From contig JBOHGG010000003.1 of NCBI GenBank assembly GCA_050700115.1, forward strand, positions 62,001 through 126,000: a DNA stretch of 64,000 bases, given 5' to 3'. Made by a program: the position numbers and the translations under genes. This DNA comes from GCA-003244245 sp050700115 (GTDB lineage: Bacteria; Actinomycetota; Actinomycetes; Mycobacteriales; Pseudonocardiaceae). This document shows, piece by piece, positions 36,412-45,059 of this stretch; position 1 is the first letter of the stretch, and the number at the start of each line of letters is the position of its first letter. The notes below the pieces were generated by a model. It did no database searches. It was not told where the DNA came from and worked only from the letters and a program-made list of their open reading frames with translations.

Positions 36412-37613
36412 CGCTGCTCCTCCATCAGCTCACAGAACCGGTCGAATAGATCCGCTGCGTCGTGCGGGCCGGCGGCTGCTTCGGGGTGGTACTGGACGCT
36501 GAATGCTGGGATGTCCAGGCAGGTTAGGCCCTCGACGGTGCCGTCATTGGGGCAGGAGTGGCTCACCACTGCGGCGCCGAAGTCGGAGTCGAACCGTTCC
36601 CCGGGCTCGCCCCGCACGGCGAAACCGTGGTTCTGCGAGGTGATCGCGACCCGCCCGGTGGCGTGCTCGACGACCGGGACGTTGAGCCCGCGGTGCCCGT
36701 AGCGCATCTTGTAGGTGCCTCGCCCCAGAGCCCGGCCGAGGATCTGGTTGCCGAAGCAGATCCCGAACAGCGGTACCCGCCGGGCCAGCACCGCGCGGGT
36801 CAACGAGACTGCGTGGTCCGCGGTGGCCGGATCGCCCGGGCCGTTGGACAGGAACACCCCGTCGGGTTCCCGCTCCAGCACCTGCTCCAGCGCGACGGTA
36901 GCCGGCAGGACATGCGTCTCGATCCCGAGAGCGGCCAGCATCCGCGGCGTGTTGGACTTGATCCCCAAATCCAGCGCCACCACCCGGAACCGAGGCTCGC
37001 CGGCCCCGCATTCAGCGGGCTCAGCGGGGCTAACGCCACCCCAATAGCCCCGCTGAGCCCGCTGAATGCGGGTGGGCGGGATGATGTAGGGGTGCGGGGT
37101 GGTGACCTCGCCGACCAGGTCCGCCCCGACCATCGAGGGGCTGGCCAGCACGCGCGCCGTCAGCTGCGCCGGCTCGGCGAGCGCGTCGCCGGAGAAGATC
37201 CCGGCCCGCATCGAGCCGTGCTCGCGCAGCCGGCGGGTCAGCGCGCGGGTGTCCACGCCGGAAATGCCCACGACACGCTGGCGGGCCAGTTCGCTCTCAA
37301 GCGACCGGCGAGACCGCCAATTGGAGGGGATCCGGGCCGGGTCGCGCACGACGTAACCGGCAACCCAGATCCGGTGTGACTCGTCATCCTCGTCGTTCCA
37401 GCCGGTGTTGCCGATATGCGGCGCGGTCTGCATCACGATCTGGCGGCGGTAGGACGGATCGGTGAGGGTCTCCTGGTAGCCGGTCATCCCGGTGGCGAAG
37501 ACAGCCTCACCCAGCGCCTGGCCCACCGCACCGTAGCTCTCGCCGCGCACGGTGGTGCCGTCCTCCAGCACTAGCACGGCCGGCCCGACCGTCATGCCCG
37601 CAGCGCTGATCAT
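36408..37613 (-). CDS. carA: Carbamoyl-phosphate synthase, small (glutaminase) subunit
   Basis: Hydrolyses glutamine and passes ammonia to CarB. The start is the ATG that overlaps the pyrC stop (MISAAGMTVGPAVLVLEDGT), giving 401 aa. Seen: FATGMTGYQETLTDPSY, SGVDTRALTRRLREHG, the GATase nucleophile in FGICFGNQILGRALG and the His/Glu in VQYHPEAAAGP. An insert of about 24 residues (from PTRIQRAQ to PAEPAECG) sits in the linker before FRVVALDLGIK. It is coded by a palindromic repeat in frame, and such an insert is not expected in this protein. Confidence 0.96.
   Translation of the reverse strand: MISAAGMTVGPAVLVLEDGTTVRGESYGAVGQALGEAVFATGMTGYQETLTDPSYRRQIVMQTAPHIGNTGWNDEDDESHRIWVAGYVVRDPARIPSNWRSRRSLESELARQRVVGISGVDTRALTRRLREHGSMRAGIFSGDALAEPAQLTARVLASPSMVGADLVGEVTTPHPYIIPPTRIQRAQRGYWGGVSPAEPAECGAGEPRFRVVALDLGIKSNTPRMLAALGIETHVLPATVALEQVLEREPDGVFLSNGPGDPATADHAVSLTRAVLARRVPLFGICFGNQILGRALGRGTYKMRYGHRGLNVPVVEHATGRVAITSQNHGFAVRGEPGERFDSDFGAAVVSHSCPNDGTVEGLTCLDIPAFSVQYHPEAAAGPHDAADLFDRFCELMEEQR
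37005..37072. repeat. 68-bp palindromic repeat, copy 2 (in frame inside carA)
   Basis: Perfect 28-bp inverted arms, beginning CCCGCATTCAGCGGGC at 37005-37032 and ending GCCCGCTGAATGCGGG at 37045-37072, with a 12-base loop. It is the same element as at the carB/pyrF junction. The frame stays open through it and it lies in the inter-domain linker of CarA, where an insertion is most likely to be tolerated. Confidence 0.9.
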
Positions 37614-38929
37614 CGCTGCACCTTCCCGTCCTCGGTCGTGACCTCGCCGCGCAACAGGGTGGCCACCACCCGGCCGGGCAGCTCCATCCCCTCGTAGGGG
37701 GTGTTGCCGGCCAGGCTGGCCAGCTGCGCCCCGCGCACCGTCCAGGTGGCGTCGGGGTCCACCAGGACCAGCGTCGCCGGCTGTCCCACTGCGATCGGGC
37801 GGCCCTGATCGGTCGCCCCACCGATCCGCGCAGGGTGCTCGCTCATCACCCGGGCCACCCCCCGCCAGTCCAGCAGGCCGGGGCGCACCATGGTTGCCAC
37901 TACCACCGACAACGCGGTCTGCAGGCCCAGCATGCCCGGCCGGGCCGCGGACCATTCGCAGTCCTTGTCCTGCGCGGCGTGCGGGGCATGGTCGGTGGCC
38001 ACGCAGTCCACGATCCCCTCGGCCAGCGCGGCGCGCAGCGCGGCGGTGTCGGCAGCGGTGCGCAGCGGCGGGTTGACCTTGTTGACCGGGTCGTAACCAG
38101 CCAGGCGCTCATCGGTGAGCAGCAGGTGGTGCGGGGTGACCTCAGCGGACACCCGGATCCCGCGCTCCTTGGCCCAGCGCAGCACTGCCACCGTGCCCGC
38201 GGTGGACACGTGGCAGACATGCAGTGCCGCTTCGGCGTCGCGGGCGAGCAGGCAGTCCCGCGCGACGATCGACTCCTCTGCGGCGGCGGGCCAGCCGGCC
38301 AGCCCCAGCCGGGCAGCGACCTGGCCCTCGTGGGCCTGGGCGCCTGCGGTGAGCTGAGGGTCCTCGGCGTGCTGAGCCACCACGCCGCCCAGCCCGCGGG
38401 TGTACTCCAGAGCACGGCGCATCAGCAGCGAGTCGTGCACGCACAGCCCGTCGTCGGAGAACATCCGCACCGCGGCGGCGGACGCGGCCATCGACCCCAG
38501 CTCGGCGAGCCGCTCGCCACGCAGCCCTACGGTGACCGCGCCGACCGGATGCACGTCGACCAGCCCGACCTCGCGGCCGCGCCGGTACACGTGCTCCACG
38601 ACCACGGCGGTGTCGGCGACCGGGTCGGTGTTGGCCATCGCGAACACCGCGGTGTAGCCACCCAGCGCCGCGGCCGCCGAACCGGTGGCGATCGTCTCGG
38701 CATCCTCCCGGCCGGGCTCGCGCAGGTGCGCGTGCAGGTCGACCAGACCGGGCAAGGCAACCAGTCCGCCACCGTCGAGTGCCTCGACGCCCGTGCCGTC
38801 CAGGCCGGCGCCCAGTTTGGCGATCACCCCGTCCCGGATCAGCAGGTCCACCGGGTCGCCGACGCCGTAGGGCCGGATCCCGCGAAGAAGTAGCGGCCGG
38901 GTGCTCTGCCCGATGGTTCGCTCGCTCAC
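37610..38929 (-). CDS. pyrC: Dihydroorotase
   Basis: Zinc amidohydrolase closing carbamoyl-aspartate to dihydroorotate. The class I form of 439 aa has LVDLHAHLREPGREDAETI (metal HxH), NTDPVADT, the metal His region (CHVSTAG) and CVATDHAPH with the catalytic Asp. It overlaps pyrB and carA by four bases each (ATGA), part of the pyrR-pyrB-pyrC-carA coupling. The small membrane-protein gene found between pyrC and carA in Mycobacterium is absent. Confidence 0.97.
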   Translation of the reverse strand: MSERTIGQSTRPLLLRGIRPYGVGDPVDLLIRDGVIAKLGAGLDGTGVEALDGGGLVALPGLVDLHAHLREPGREDAETIATGSAAAALGGYTAVFAMANTDPVADTAVVVEHVYRRGREVGLVDVHPVGAVTVGLRGERLAELGSMAASAAAVRMFSDDGLCVHDSLLMRRALEYTRGLGGVVAQHAEDPQLTAGAQAHEGQVAARLGLAGWPAAAEESIVARDCLLARDAEAALHVCHVSTAGTVAVLRWAKERGIRVSAEVTPHHLLLTDERLAGYDPVNKVNPPLRTAADTAALRAALAEGIVDCVATDHAPHAAQDKDCEWSAARPGMLGLQTALSVVVATMVRPGLLDWRGVARVMSEHPARIGGATDQGRPIAVGQPATLVLVDPDATWTVRGAQLASLAGNTPYEGMELPGRVVATLLRGEVTTEDGKVQR

Positions 38930-39879
38930 GGTTGCTCGTCCTGGGCCGCGAGCAGGTGGTAGAGCACGGCCATCCGCACGTGTACTCCGTTGCGGACCTG
39001 GTCGGTGATCGCAGCTCGAGGGGAATCTGCGACCGAGGGGGCGATCTCCATGCCGCGCAGCATCGGCCCCGGGTGCAGCACGACGGCATGCTCCGGCAAC
39101 AACCCCAGCCGGGCCTCGGAAAGCCCGTAGCTGATCGAATACTCCCGGGCGGACGGGAAGAACCCGCCATGCATCCGCTCAGTCTGCACTCGCAGCACCA
39201 TCAGCGCGTCGGTGCCGGGCAGCGCGGCGTCGAGATCGTGCCCGACCGTGACCGGTCTGCTCTGCACACCCGAGTTCTCGAATTCCCAGTTCTCCACACC
39301 CCACGGCAGCAGCGTGGGCGGGGCGACGAGGTGGATCCGGGCACCCAGCGTGATCAATAGCTGGATATTCGAGCGAGCCACCCGGCTATGCAGCACGTCG
39401 CCTACGATGGTGACGGTCCGCCCATTCAGGGTGCCCAAACGGTCACGAAGAGTAGCTGCGTCGAGCAACGCTTGGGTCGGGTGCTGGTGGGTGCCGTCAC
39501 CGGCGTTGATCACGTGCGCGGGCACCCAGCCGGCGAGCCGATGCGCCGCACCCGAGGCAGGGTGACGAATCACGACGCAGTCCGCGCCCATCGCCGCCAG
39601 GGTCAGCGCGGTGTCGCGCAGCGACTCCCCCTTGGCCACCGAGGACGCCGTGGCCGAGACGTTGACCACGTCGGCGCTCATCCACTTGCCCGCGATCTCG
39701 AAGGAGGCCCGGGTGCGAGTGGAGCTCTCGTAGAACAAGGTGACCACGGTGCGCCCGCGTAGCGTGGGCAGCTTGTGCACCTCGCGACCCAGCAGCGCCT
39801 GCTTGAGCGCCTCGGCGGTGTCCAGCAGCGCAGTGGCGGTCTCGCGCTGCAGGTCAGCGGTCGTCAGCAGGTGCTTCAC
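38926..39879 (-). CDS. pyrB: Aspartate carbamoyltransferase, catalytic subunit
   Basis: Joins carbamoyl phosphate and aspartate. The 317-aa protein carries the carbamoyl-phosphate motif FYESSTRTRASFEIAGKWMSADV, then HPASGAAHRLAG, INAGDGTHQHPTQALLDAATL and HPGPMLRGMEI. No regulatory pyrI is present, as usual in actinobacteria; control is expected to be at PyrR level. It overlaps pyrR (upstream) and pyrC by four bases. Confidence 0.97.
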   Translation of the reverse strand: MKHLLTTADLQRETATALLDTAEALKQALLGREVHKLPTLRGRTVVTLFYESSTRTRASFEIAGKWMSADVVNVSATASSVAKGESLRDTALTLAAMGADCVVIRHPASGAAHRLAGWVPAHVINAGDGTHQHPTQALLDAATLRDRLGTLNGRTVTIVGDVLHSRVARSNIQLLITLGARIHLVAPPTLLPWGVENWEFENSGVQSRPVTVGHDLDAALPGTDALMVLRVQTERMHGGFFPSAREYSISYGLSEARLGLLPEHAVVLHPGPMLRGMEIAPSVADSPRAAITDQVRNGVHVRMAVLYHLLAAQDEQP

Positions 39880-40448
39880 CGCGGCCCCCGGCGGATCACG
39901 ACGGCATCCGCGCCGTCGGTGTCGACGAGCAGCACGCCGACCTCCTCGTCCCGGGAAGTAGGCATGTTCTTGCCCACGTAGTCGGCCCGGATCGGCAGCT
40001 CCCGGTGACCGCGGTCGACCAGCACGGCGAGTTGTACCGCCCGGGGGCGGCCGTACTCACGCACCGCGTCCAGCGCCGCCGCTACGGTGCGCCCGGAGTA
40101 CAACACGTCATCGACCAGCACGACCAGCGCATCGTCGAGCCCACCGGCGGGCAACTCGGTGGGCTGCAGCGCTCTGGTGGGCCTGCGCCGCAGGTCATCC
40201 CGGTAGAGGGTGATATCCAGGGTGCCCACGCCCACCAGGGTCCCGCCGAACTCACGGATCCGGTCTGCCAGCCGGTGGGCCAGCGGGACGCCGCGGGTGG
40301 GGATACCGAGCAGCACCACCGGCTGGGGCGCGGTGCGCTCGATGATCTGGTGCGCCATTCGAGCGACGATGCGCGCGACATCGGCCGCCGAGAGCAGCTC
40401 ATGCTGCCGCGGTGGTCCTGCCGCGCCCGTCCCGGAGGGGGACGACAC
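39876..40448 (-). CDS. pyrR: PyrR regulatory protein / uracil phosphoribosyltransferase
   Basis: UMP-responsive RNA-binding protein with residual uracil phosphoribosyltransferase activity. The GTG start has AGGAGG six bases upstream, giving about 190 aa. Seen: LLGIPTRGVPLAHRLADRI, LDITLYRDDL, the PRPP loop VVLVDDVLYSGRTVAAALDAV and VDRGHRELPIRADYVGKN. It is the first gene of the pyr operon and should repress its own leader through the hairpin just upstream. Confidence 0.96.
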   Translation of the reverse strand: MSSPSGTGAAGPPRQHELLSAADVARIVARMAHQIIERTAPQPVVLLGIPTRGVPLAHRLADRIREFGGTLVGVGTLDITLYRDDLRRRPTRALQPTELPAGGLDDALVVLVDDVLYSGRTVAAALDAVREYGRPRAVQLAVLVDRGHRELPIRADYVGKNMPTSRDEEVGVLLVDTDGADAVVIRRGPR

Positions 40449-40454
40449 GGTGGA

Positions 40455-40480
40455 CCTCCTTCCCCGCCTCACCGGACGGG
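40455..40480 (-). promoter_or_regulatory. PyrR-binding hairpin over the pyrR ribosome binding site
   Basis: On the minus strand the leader forms CCCG-TCCGGTGAGG-CGGGG, a short GC stem whose loop fits the PyrR RNA consensus (UCCNGNGAGG). AGGAGG follows almost at once. PyrR-mediated translational repression of this kind has been shown in Mycobacterium smegmatis, so UMP-bound PyrR probably blocks initiation here and, through overlapping genes, the whole operon. Confidence 0.75.
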
Positions 40481-40733
40481 TCTTAAAGGACGTCAGGTGC
40501 CGGGCAGGCGCCCGGACCCCGGTCGCCGACGGTATCAGGAGGTGACATCAGGGTTGCGGGCGCTCAATCACTGCCCCGTCCGGGTGGTGTGCGTGACTCT
40601 CCTCAGTGTTGGGCCCCCAATGGCTTGACCTGGAAGGTTACTCAGCGCAGCATTACTCTCCGTACATCCCGATGTGTGCGCGGCGTCCCAAGGCGTTGAC
40701 TGGTCGGGGTTGAAGGAGAAGGAGAAGCGCCAG

Positions 40734-41225
40734 ATGGGCGACTATGCCAAGGCACTGGGGTCCAAATTGCGCGGCATCCGTCAGCAGCAGGGGCTGTCGC
40801 TGCACGGTGTCGAGCAGAAGTCGGCGGGCCGCTGGAAGGCCGTGGTGGTCGGCTCCTACGAGCGTGGTGACCGCGCGGTTACCGTGCAGAAGCTCGCCGA
40901 GCTTGCCGATTTCTACGGGGTCCCGGTGCCCGAACTGCTACCAGAAGGCCGGATACCCTCGGGGGGAGAACCAGCCACCAAGATCGTCATCAACCTGGAG
41001 CGGCTGCAGCAGCTACCGGTGGACAAGGTAGGCCCGCTGGCACGCTACGCCGCGACGATCCAGAGCCAGCGCGGCGACTACAACGGCAAGGTGCTGTCCA
41101 TCCGCACGGAGGACCTGCGCTCGTTGGCGATCATCTACGACATGTCGCCGGGGGATCTCACCGAGCAGCTGATCGGTTGGGGGGTGTTACCCCCGGAGGC
41201 TCGCCCGGCCAAAGAAGAGCCGTGA
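40734..41225 (+). CDS. bldD: Developmental repressor BldD, c-di-GMP responsive
   Basis: Master regulator first known from Streptomyces development and conserved across sporulating and non-sporulating actinobacteria. The start is the ATG of MGDYAKALGSKLRGIRQQQGLSL behind GGAGAAGGAGAAG, giving 163 aa. The N-terminal XRE-type HTH (KAVVVGSYERGDRAVTVQKLAELA) is intact. The C-terminal domain has RGD, eight residues, then RTED, exactly the RxD-X8-RxxD c-di-GMP signature. It is divergent from pyrR and converges with nusB. Confidence 0.95.
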   Translation: MGDYAKALGSKLRGIRQQQGLSLHGVEQKSAGRWKAVVVGSYERGDRAVTVQKLAELADFYGVPVPELLPEGRIPSGGEPATKIVINLERLQQLPVDKVGPLARYAATIQSQRGDYNGKVLSIRTEDLRSLAIIYDMSPGDLTEQLIGWGVLPPEARPAKEEP

Positions 41226-41261
41226 GTGGCAGCCTGTGTTAGGGCACTGATTGCCACTCAC
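41222..41261. terminator. Bidirectional terminator between bldD and nusB
   Basis: Perfect 10-bp inverted arms GTGAGTGGCA and TGCCACTCAC around a 20-base loop, overlapping the stop codons of both convergent genes. There is no U-run, but that is common for actinobacterial terminators. Confidence 0.5.
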
Positions 41262-41665
41262 TGGCCGCGCGGCAGCGCGGCCAGGGCGCCGAGCACGCCG
41301 TTGACGAATCGCGGCGAGTCGTCGGTGGATAGCGACCTGGCCAGCTCGATGGCCTCGTCGATGGCTACTGCATCGTCCACCTCATCGGAGAACAGCAGTT
41401 CGAACACACCGAGCCGGAGCACCGCCCGGTCCACCGCGGGCATCCGCGCAAGGGTCCATCCCCGGGCGTGCTCGGTGAGCATCCGGTCGATGTCCTCTTG
41501 GTGCGCGACCACGCCGTGCACCAGCGAGACGGTGTAGTCGCTGACTGGGGGCAACCCTGGCGCCCCGACCCGTTCGGCGAGCAGGGCCAGCGGATCCAGC
41601 CCGCGCAGGTCGGACTCGAAGAGGATGTCGACGGCGCGTTTGCGGGCCTTGCTGCGGGCGCCCAC
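41258..41665 (-). CDS. nusB: Transcription antitermination factor NusB
   Basis: All-helical RNA-binding protein of rRNA antitermination. The 135-aa sequence has GARSKARKRAVDILFESDLRGLDP at the N-terminus, YTVSLVHGVVAHQEDIDRML, the WTLARMPAVDRAVLRLGVFELLF core and VAIDEAIELARSLSTDDSPRFVNGVLG. It lies directly downstream of efp with one base between them, so the two are co-transcribed. Confidence 0.96.
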   Translation of the reverse strand: MGARSKARKRAVDILFESDLRGLDPLALLAERVGAPGLPPVSDYTVSLVHGVVAHQEDIDRMLTEHARGWTLARMPAVDRAVLRLGVFELLFSDEVDDAVAIDEAIELARSLSTDDSPRFVNGVLGALAALPRGQ

Positions 41666-41666
41666 G

Positions 41667-42230
41667 TCAGGTGCTGACGCGGCCGAGGTAGCGCCCGTCC
41701 CGGGTGTCGACCTTGACCCGCTCGCCGATGCTGAGGAACAGCGGCACCTGGATCTCTGCGCCGGTTTCCAGCGTGGCGGGCTTGGTGCCGCCAGTCGACC
41801 GGTCCCCCTGCAGGCCCGGGTCGGTGTGCGAGATCACCAACTCCACCGAGGTGGGCAGTTCGACATACAGCGGGGTGCCTTCGTGCACGGCGACCAGCGC
41901 GGTCTGGTTGTCCAGCAGGTATTTCGCCGCATCTCCGACGGTCTCGCCGGGAATGGTCAGCTGCTCGAAGGTGTCGGTGTCCATGAACACGAAGTCGGCA
42001 CCGTCGGGGTACAGGTAGGTCATCTCACGCCGGTCGACGGTGGCAGTGTCGACCTTGGTGCCCGCGTTGAACGTCTTGTCCACGACCTTGCCGGACAGCA
42101 CGTTCTTCAGGGTGGTCCGCACGAAGGCGCCGCCTTTACCCGGTTTGACGTGCTGAAAGTTCACGATCGACCACAGCTGGCCGTCGAGGTTGAGCACGAG
42201 TCCGTTCTTCAGGTCGTTGGTGGTGGCCAC
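41667..42230 (-). CDS. efp: Translation elongation factor P
   Basis: Relieves ribosome stalling at polyproline. The start is the GTG of VATTNDLKNGLVLNLDGQLW, giving 187 aa; an ATG seven codons earlier is possible. Seen: VNFQHVKPGKGGAFVRTTLKNVLSG, with the Lys at the tip of the loop, and the closing TGAEIQVPLFLSIGERVKVDTRDGRYLGR. It is in the nusB-efp-pepP-aro gene order typical of actinobacteria. Confidence 0.96.
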   Translation of the reverse strand: MATTNDLKNGLVLNLDGQLWSIVNFQHVKPGKGGAFVRTTLKNVLSGKVVDKTFNAGTKVDTATVDRREMTYLYPDGADFVFMDTDTFEQLTIPGETVGDAAKYLLDNQTALVAVHEGTPLYVELPTSVELVISHTDPGLQGDRSTGGTKPATLETGAEIQVPLFLSIGERVKVDTRDGRYLGRVST

Positions 42231-42284
42231 GTCAGCCTGTGCTCCGTTCATAGACAATCAGGCGTTCATCGACAATCAGCCCGG

Positions 42285-43403
42285 TCATCGCTGGCAGGGC
42301 ACGACCACGAGGTCCTTCGTGGTCAGGGTGAGGAGCTCGGGCTCGCCGTCGGAGACGACGAGGGTGTCCTCGATTCGCACGCCGCCCCGGTCCGCCAGGT
42401 AGACACCCGGCTCGACGGTGACCGTCATGCCTGCTGCCAGTGTACCGACCCCGAACTGCGACAACGCCGGAGCCTCGTGGATCTGCAGGCCGACGCCGTG
42501 CCCGAGACCGTGCACGTAGTCCTTGCCATACCCGGCGTGGACGATCACGTCCCGGGCGGCCGCGTCCACATCGCGGACGTCGGCCCCGTCCCGCAGCGCG
42601 GCGCGCCCGGCGGCCTGTGCCGCAGCGACCAGATCGTAGATTTCCCGCTGCCACCCAGCAGGCTCCCCGAGGACCATGGTGCGGGTCATGTCGGAGTGAT
42701 AGCCGTCGACCAGGGCACCGAAGTCCAGCTTCACCAAATCGCCTCGGCGCAGCTGCGCGTCGGTCGGACGGTGGTGCGGCACTGCCGAGTTCGCGCCGGT
42801 CGCGACGATGGTCTCGAACGAGGGACCGGCAGCCCCCGCTGCCACCATCCGGGCCTCCAGGTCGCGGGCCACCTCACGTTCAGTGCGGCCCGGACGCAAC
42901 CCGCCGTCTGCCAGCAACCCGGCCAGAGCGGTGTCGGCGGCTGCGCACGCGGCACGCAACGCGGCGACCTCGGTATCGTCCTTGATCAACCGTAGCGCCT
43001 CCACCGGCCGGGAGGCGGCGACCAGCATGTCCGGGCCGGTGACCTTTGCCAAAGCGGCATGCCCGTCCACTGTCACCACATGGCTCTCAAAACCCAGCCG
43101 GCCGATTCCCGCCTCGGTAGCTTCCTTGGCCAACCGCAGATGGCGGGACCTGTCGATCACTCGGTGCAGGTCGGGCACCTGCCGCTGGGACTGCGTGCGG
43201 TAGCGGCCGTCGGTGGCGAACACGCTGCGCTCGTCGCCCTCGACGTGCACCAGCAGGGCGCCACTAGATCCGGTGAACCCGGTGAGGTAGTGGATGTTGA
43301 GCAGATCCGTGACCAGCAGCGCGTCGAGTTGCCGCTCGCGCAGCCGCGCACGCAGCGCCGAGCGGCGTCGGGGGTACGACATCTCCGGTTCAGTGGAGTT
43401 CAC
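42285..43403 (-). CDS. Xaa-Pro aminopeptidase / dipeptidase, M24B family
   Basis: Metallopeptidase cleaving X-Pro bonds. The pita-bread fold ligands are all visible: KLDFGALVDGYHSDMTRT (two Asp), HGLGHGVGL (His), VEPGVY (Glu) and GGVRIEDTLVV (Glu). The N-terminal domain starts YPRRRSALRARLRERQLDALLVTDLLNIHYLTGFTGSSG. Start uncertain: GTG giving VNSTEPEMSYPRRR is used, ATG seven codons on is possible. It lies between aroQ and efp, its conserved place. Confidence 0.93.
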   Translation of the reverse strand: MNSTEPEMSYPRRRSALRARLRERQLDALLVTDLLNIHYLTGFTGSSGALLVHVEGDERSVFATDGRYRTQSQRQVPDLHRVIDRSRHLRLAKEATEAGIGRLGFESHVVTVDGHAALAKVTGPDMLVAASRPVEALRLIKDDTEVAALRAACAAADTALAGLLADGGLRPGRTEREVARDLEARMVAAGAAGPSFETIVATGANSAVPHHRPTDAQLRRGDLVKLDFGALVDGYHSDMTRTMVLGEPAGWQREIYDLVAAAQAAGRAALRDGADVRDVDAAARDVIVHAGYGKDYVHGLGHGVGLQIHEAPALSQFGVGTLAAGMTVTVEPGVYLADRGGVRIEDTLVVSDGEPELLTLTTKDLVVVPCQR

Positions 43404-43417
43404 GGGAAAGCGACCCT

Positions 43418-43852
43418 TCAGGTGCTGGCGCGGCCGGCTATCCAGCGCAACGCAAGTGGATAACCGTCGACGCCCAAACCGACGATGACTCCGGAGGCGA
43501 TGGCCGAAATGTGACTGTGGTGCCGGAACGGTTCCCGGGCGTGCACGTTGCTGATGTGCACCTCCACCAGCGGCGCCGACAGTTGCGCGGCAGCGTCCCG
43601 GACCGCGATCGAGTAATGCGTCCACGCCCCGGCGTTGAGCACCACCGGGGTCCCGGTGTCGGCAGCCTCGTGCAGCCAGCTCATCATGACGCCCTCGTGG
43701 TCGGTCTGCCGCACATCCACCTCGAGCTGTAACTCAGTTCCGATCCGCTGGCACAGCGCCACCAGGTCGCTGTAACTGGTCGCACCGTAGACGTCGGGCT
43801 CGCGGGTCCCGAGCCGGCCCAGGTTCGGCCCGTTGAGCACCAGCACCTTCAC
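43418..43852 (-). CDS. aroQ: 3-dehydroquinate dehydratase, type II
   Basis: Third step of the shikimate pathway. The 144-aa protein has VLNGPNLGRLGTREPDVYG, with the conserved Arg and catalytic Tyr, then NAGAWTHYSIAVRDA, EVHISNVHAREPFRHHSHIS with the catalytic His, and GVIVGLGVDGYPLAL. It overlaps aroB by four bases, showing an aroC-K-B-Q operon. aroE, the next pathway gene, is not in this window. Confidence 0.97.
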   Translation of the reverse strand: MKVLVLNGPNLGRLGTREPDVYGATSYSDLVALCQRIGTELQLEVDVRQTDHEGVMMSWLHEAADTGTPVVLNAGAWTHYSIAVRDAAAQLSAPLVEVHISNVHAREPFRHHSHISAIASGVIVGLGVDGYPLALRWIAGRAST

Positions 43853-44991
43853 TGCGAGCCCTCCGCCACGTCGAACCCCACCGTCCCGCTGGCCACCGCG
43901 GCGTAGGCCGCGGCGAGCAGCTCCGGGTCCGGATCCTCCAGCCGCCCAGGTTTGGCCAGGTCGTCGAGCACCACGAAACGCAACACCCCGGACCGGGTCT
44001 TCTTGTCGTTGCGCATGCCTTCGAGAAGTTCAGACAGCGCGTCGGCGTCGTAACGGGTAGGCAGACCGATCGAACTGAGTAGCCGACGATGCCGCTGTGC
44101 GGTGGCGTCGTCCAGCCGCCCAGCGAGCCGAGCCAACTCGGCCGCGAAGACCATGCCGACGCTCACCGCAGCGCCGTGCCGCCACCGGTAGCCCTCCCGA
44201 CGTTCCAGGGCGTGGCCCAGGGTATGCCCGTAGTTGAGCACCTCGCGCAGGTGGGACTCTCGCAGGTCGGCAGCCACCACGTCGGCCTTCACCCGGATCG
44301 CGCGGGCGACCAGGTCCTCCAGCACCGGGCCGGACGGGTCCAGCGCGGCTTCCGGATCGGCTTCGATCCGTTCCAGGATCACTGGATCGGCGATGAACCC
44401 CGCCTTGACCACTTCGGCCATGCCGTTGACGAGCTCGTCTCGGGGCAGGATATGGAGGTACGAGAGGTCAACCAGCACCGCGGCGGGCTCGTGAAACGCG
44501 CCGACCAGGTTCTTGCCCGCGTCGGTGTTGATCCCGGTCTTACCGCCCACCGCGGCATCCACCATCGCCAGAAGTGTGGTGGGCACCTGCACCACCCGGA
44601 CCCCGCGCAGCCAGTTGGCGGCGACGAACCCGGCGAGATCGGTAATCGCTCCACCGCCAACACCTACCACGGTGCCGGTACGGTCCAGACCGACCTTTCC
44701 CAGCACGTCCCAGCAGAATCCAGCCACCGACAGCGTCTTGCCGTCCTCGGCATCGGGCACCTCGATGCGGTAAGCGCCAGCGCCGTTGAACTCCAGGACG
44801 GTGCGCAACGACTCTGCGGACTCGGTCACGGTCGGCTGGTGCACGATCGCCACGGCGCCGCCACCCACCGCGTCCAGCAGCTGCCCCCGCAGGTACCGCC
44901 CGACGATGACGTCGTAGGGCTGCGCCGTGGCCACCCGGATCCGCAGTGGCTCGGTGTCACCGGCCTGATCCGGTTCGGCGGTCTCGCTCAT
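43849..44991 (-). CDS. aroB: 3-dehydroquinate synthase
   Basis: Converts DAHP to 3-dehydroquinate with NAD and a metal ion. The start is the ATG behind AGGAG (MSETAEPDQAGD), giving 380 aa. Seen: EDGKTLSVAGFCWDVLGKVGLDRTGTVVGVGGGAITDLAGFVAANWLRG (NAD site), TTLLAMVDAAVGGKTGIN, and the metal site LNYGHTLGHALER with HGAAVSVGM. Typical operon position between aroK and aroQ. Confidence 0.96.
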   Translation of the reverse strand: MSETAEPDQAGDTEPLRIRVATAQPYDVIVGRYLRGQLLDAVGGGAVAIVHQPTVTESAESLRTVLEFNGAGAYRIEVPDAEDGKTLSVAGFCWDVLGKVGLDRTGTVVGVGGGAITDLAGFVAANWLRGVRVVQVPTTLLAMVDAAVGGKTGINTDAGKNLVGAFHEPAAVLVDLSYLHILPRDELVNGMAEVVKAGFIADPVILERIEADPEAALDPSGPVLEDLVARAIRVKADVVAADLRESHLREVLNYGHTLGHALERREGYRWRHGAAVSVGMVFAAELARLAGRLDDATAQRHRRLLSSIGLPTRYDADALSELLEGMRNDKKTRSGVLRFVVLDDLAKPGRLEDPDPELLAAAYAAVASGTVGFDVAEGSQ

Positions 44992-45059
44992 CCCACTCCT
45001 CCCGCGTACGCGGCCACCAGGGGAGCATCCCACGAACCGGGCATCTCAGACGCCGCGAA

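Noticed and set aside
42942..43500. FMN or pyrimidine riboswitches, CRISPR arrays and rRNA genes
   Set aside because: Looked for throughout the window; no spaced direct repeats of CRISPR type, no rRNA-like sequence and no RFN-type conserved elements upstream of the rib genes were found.
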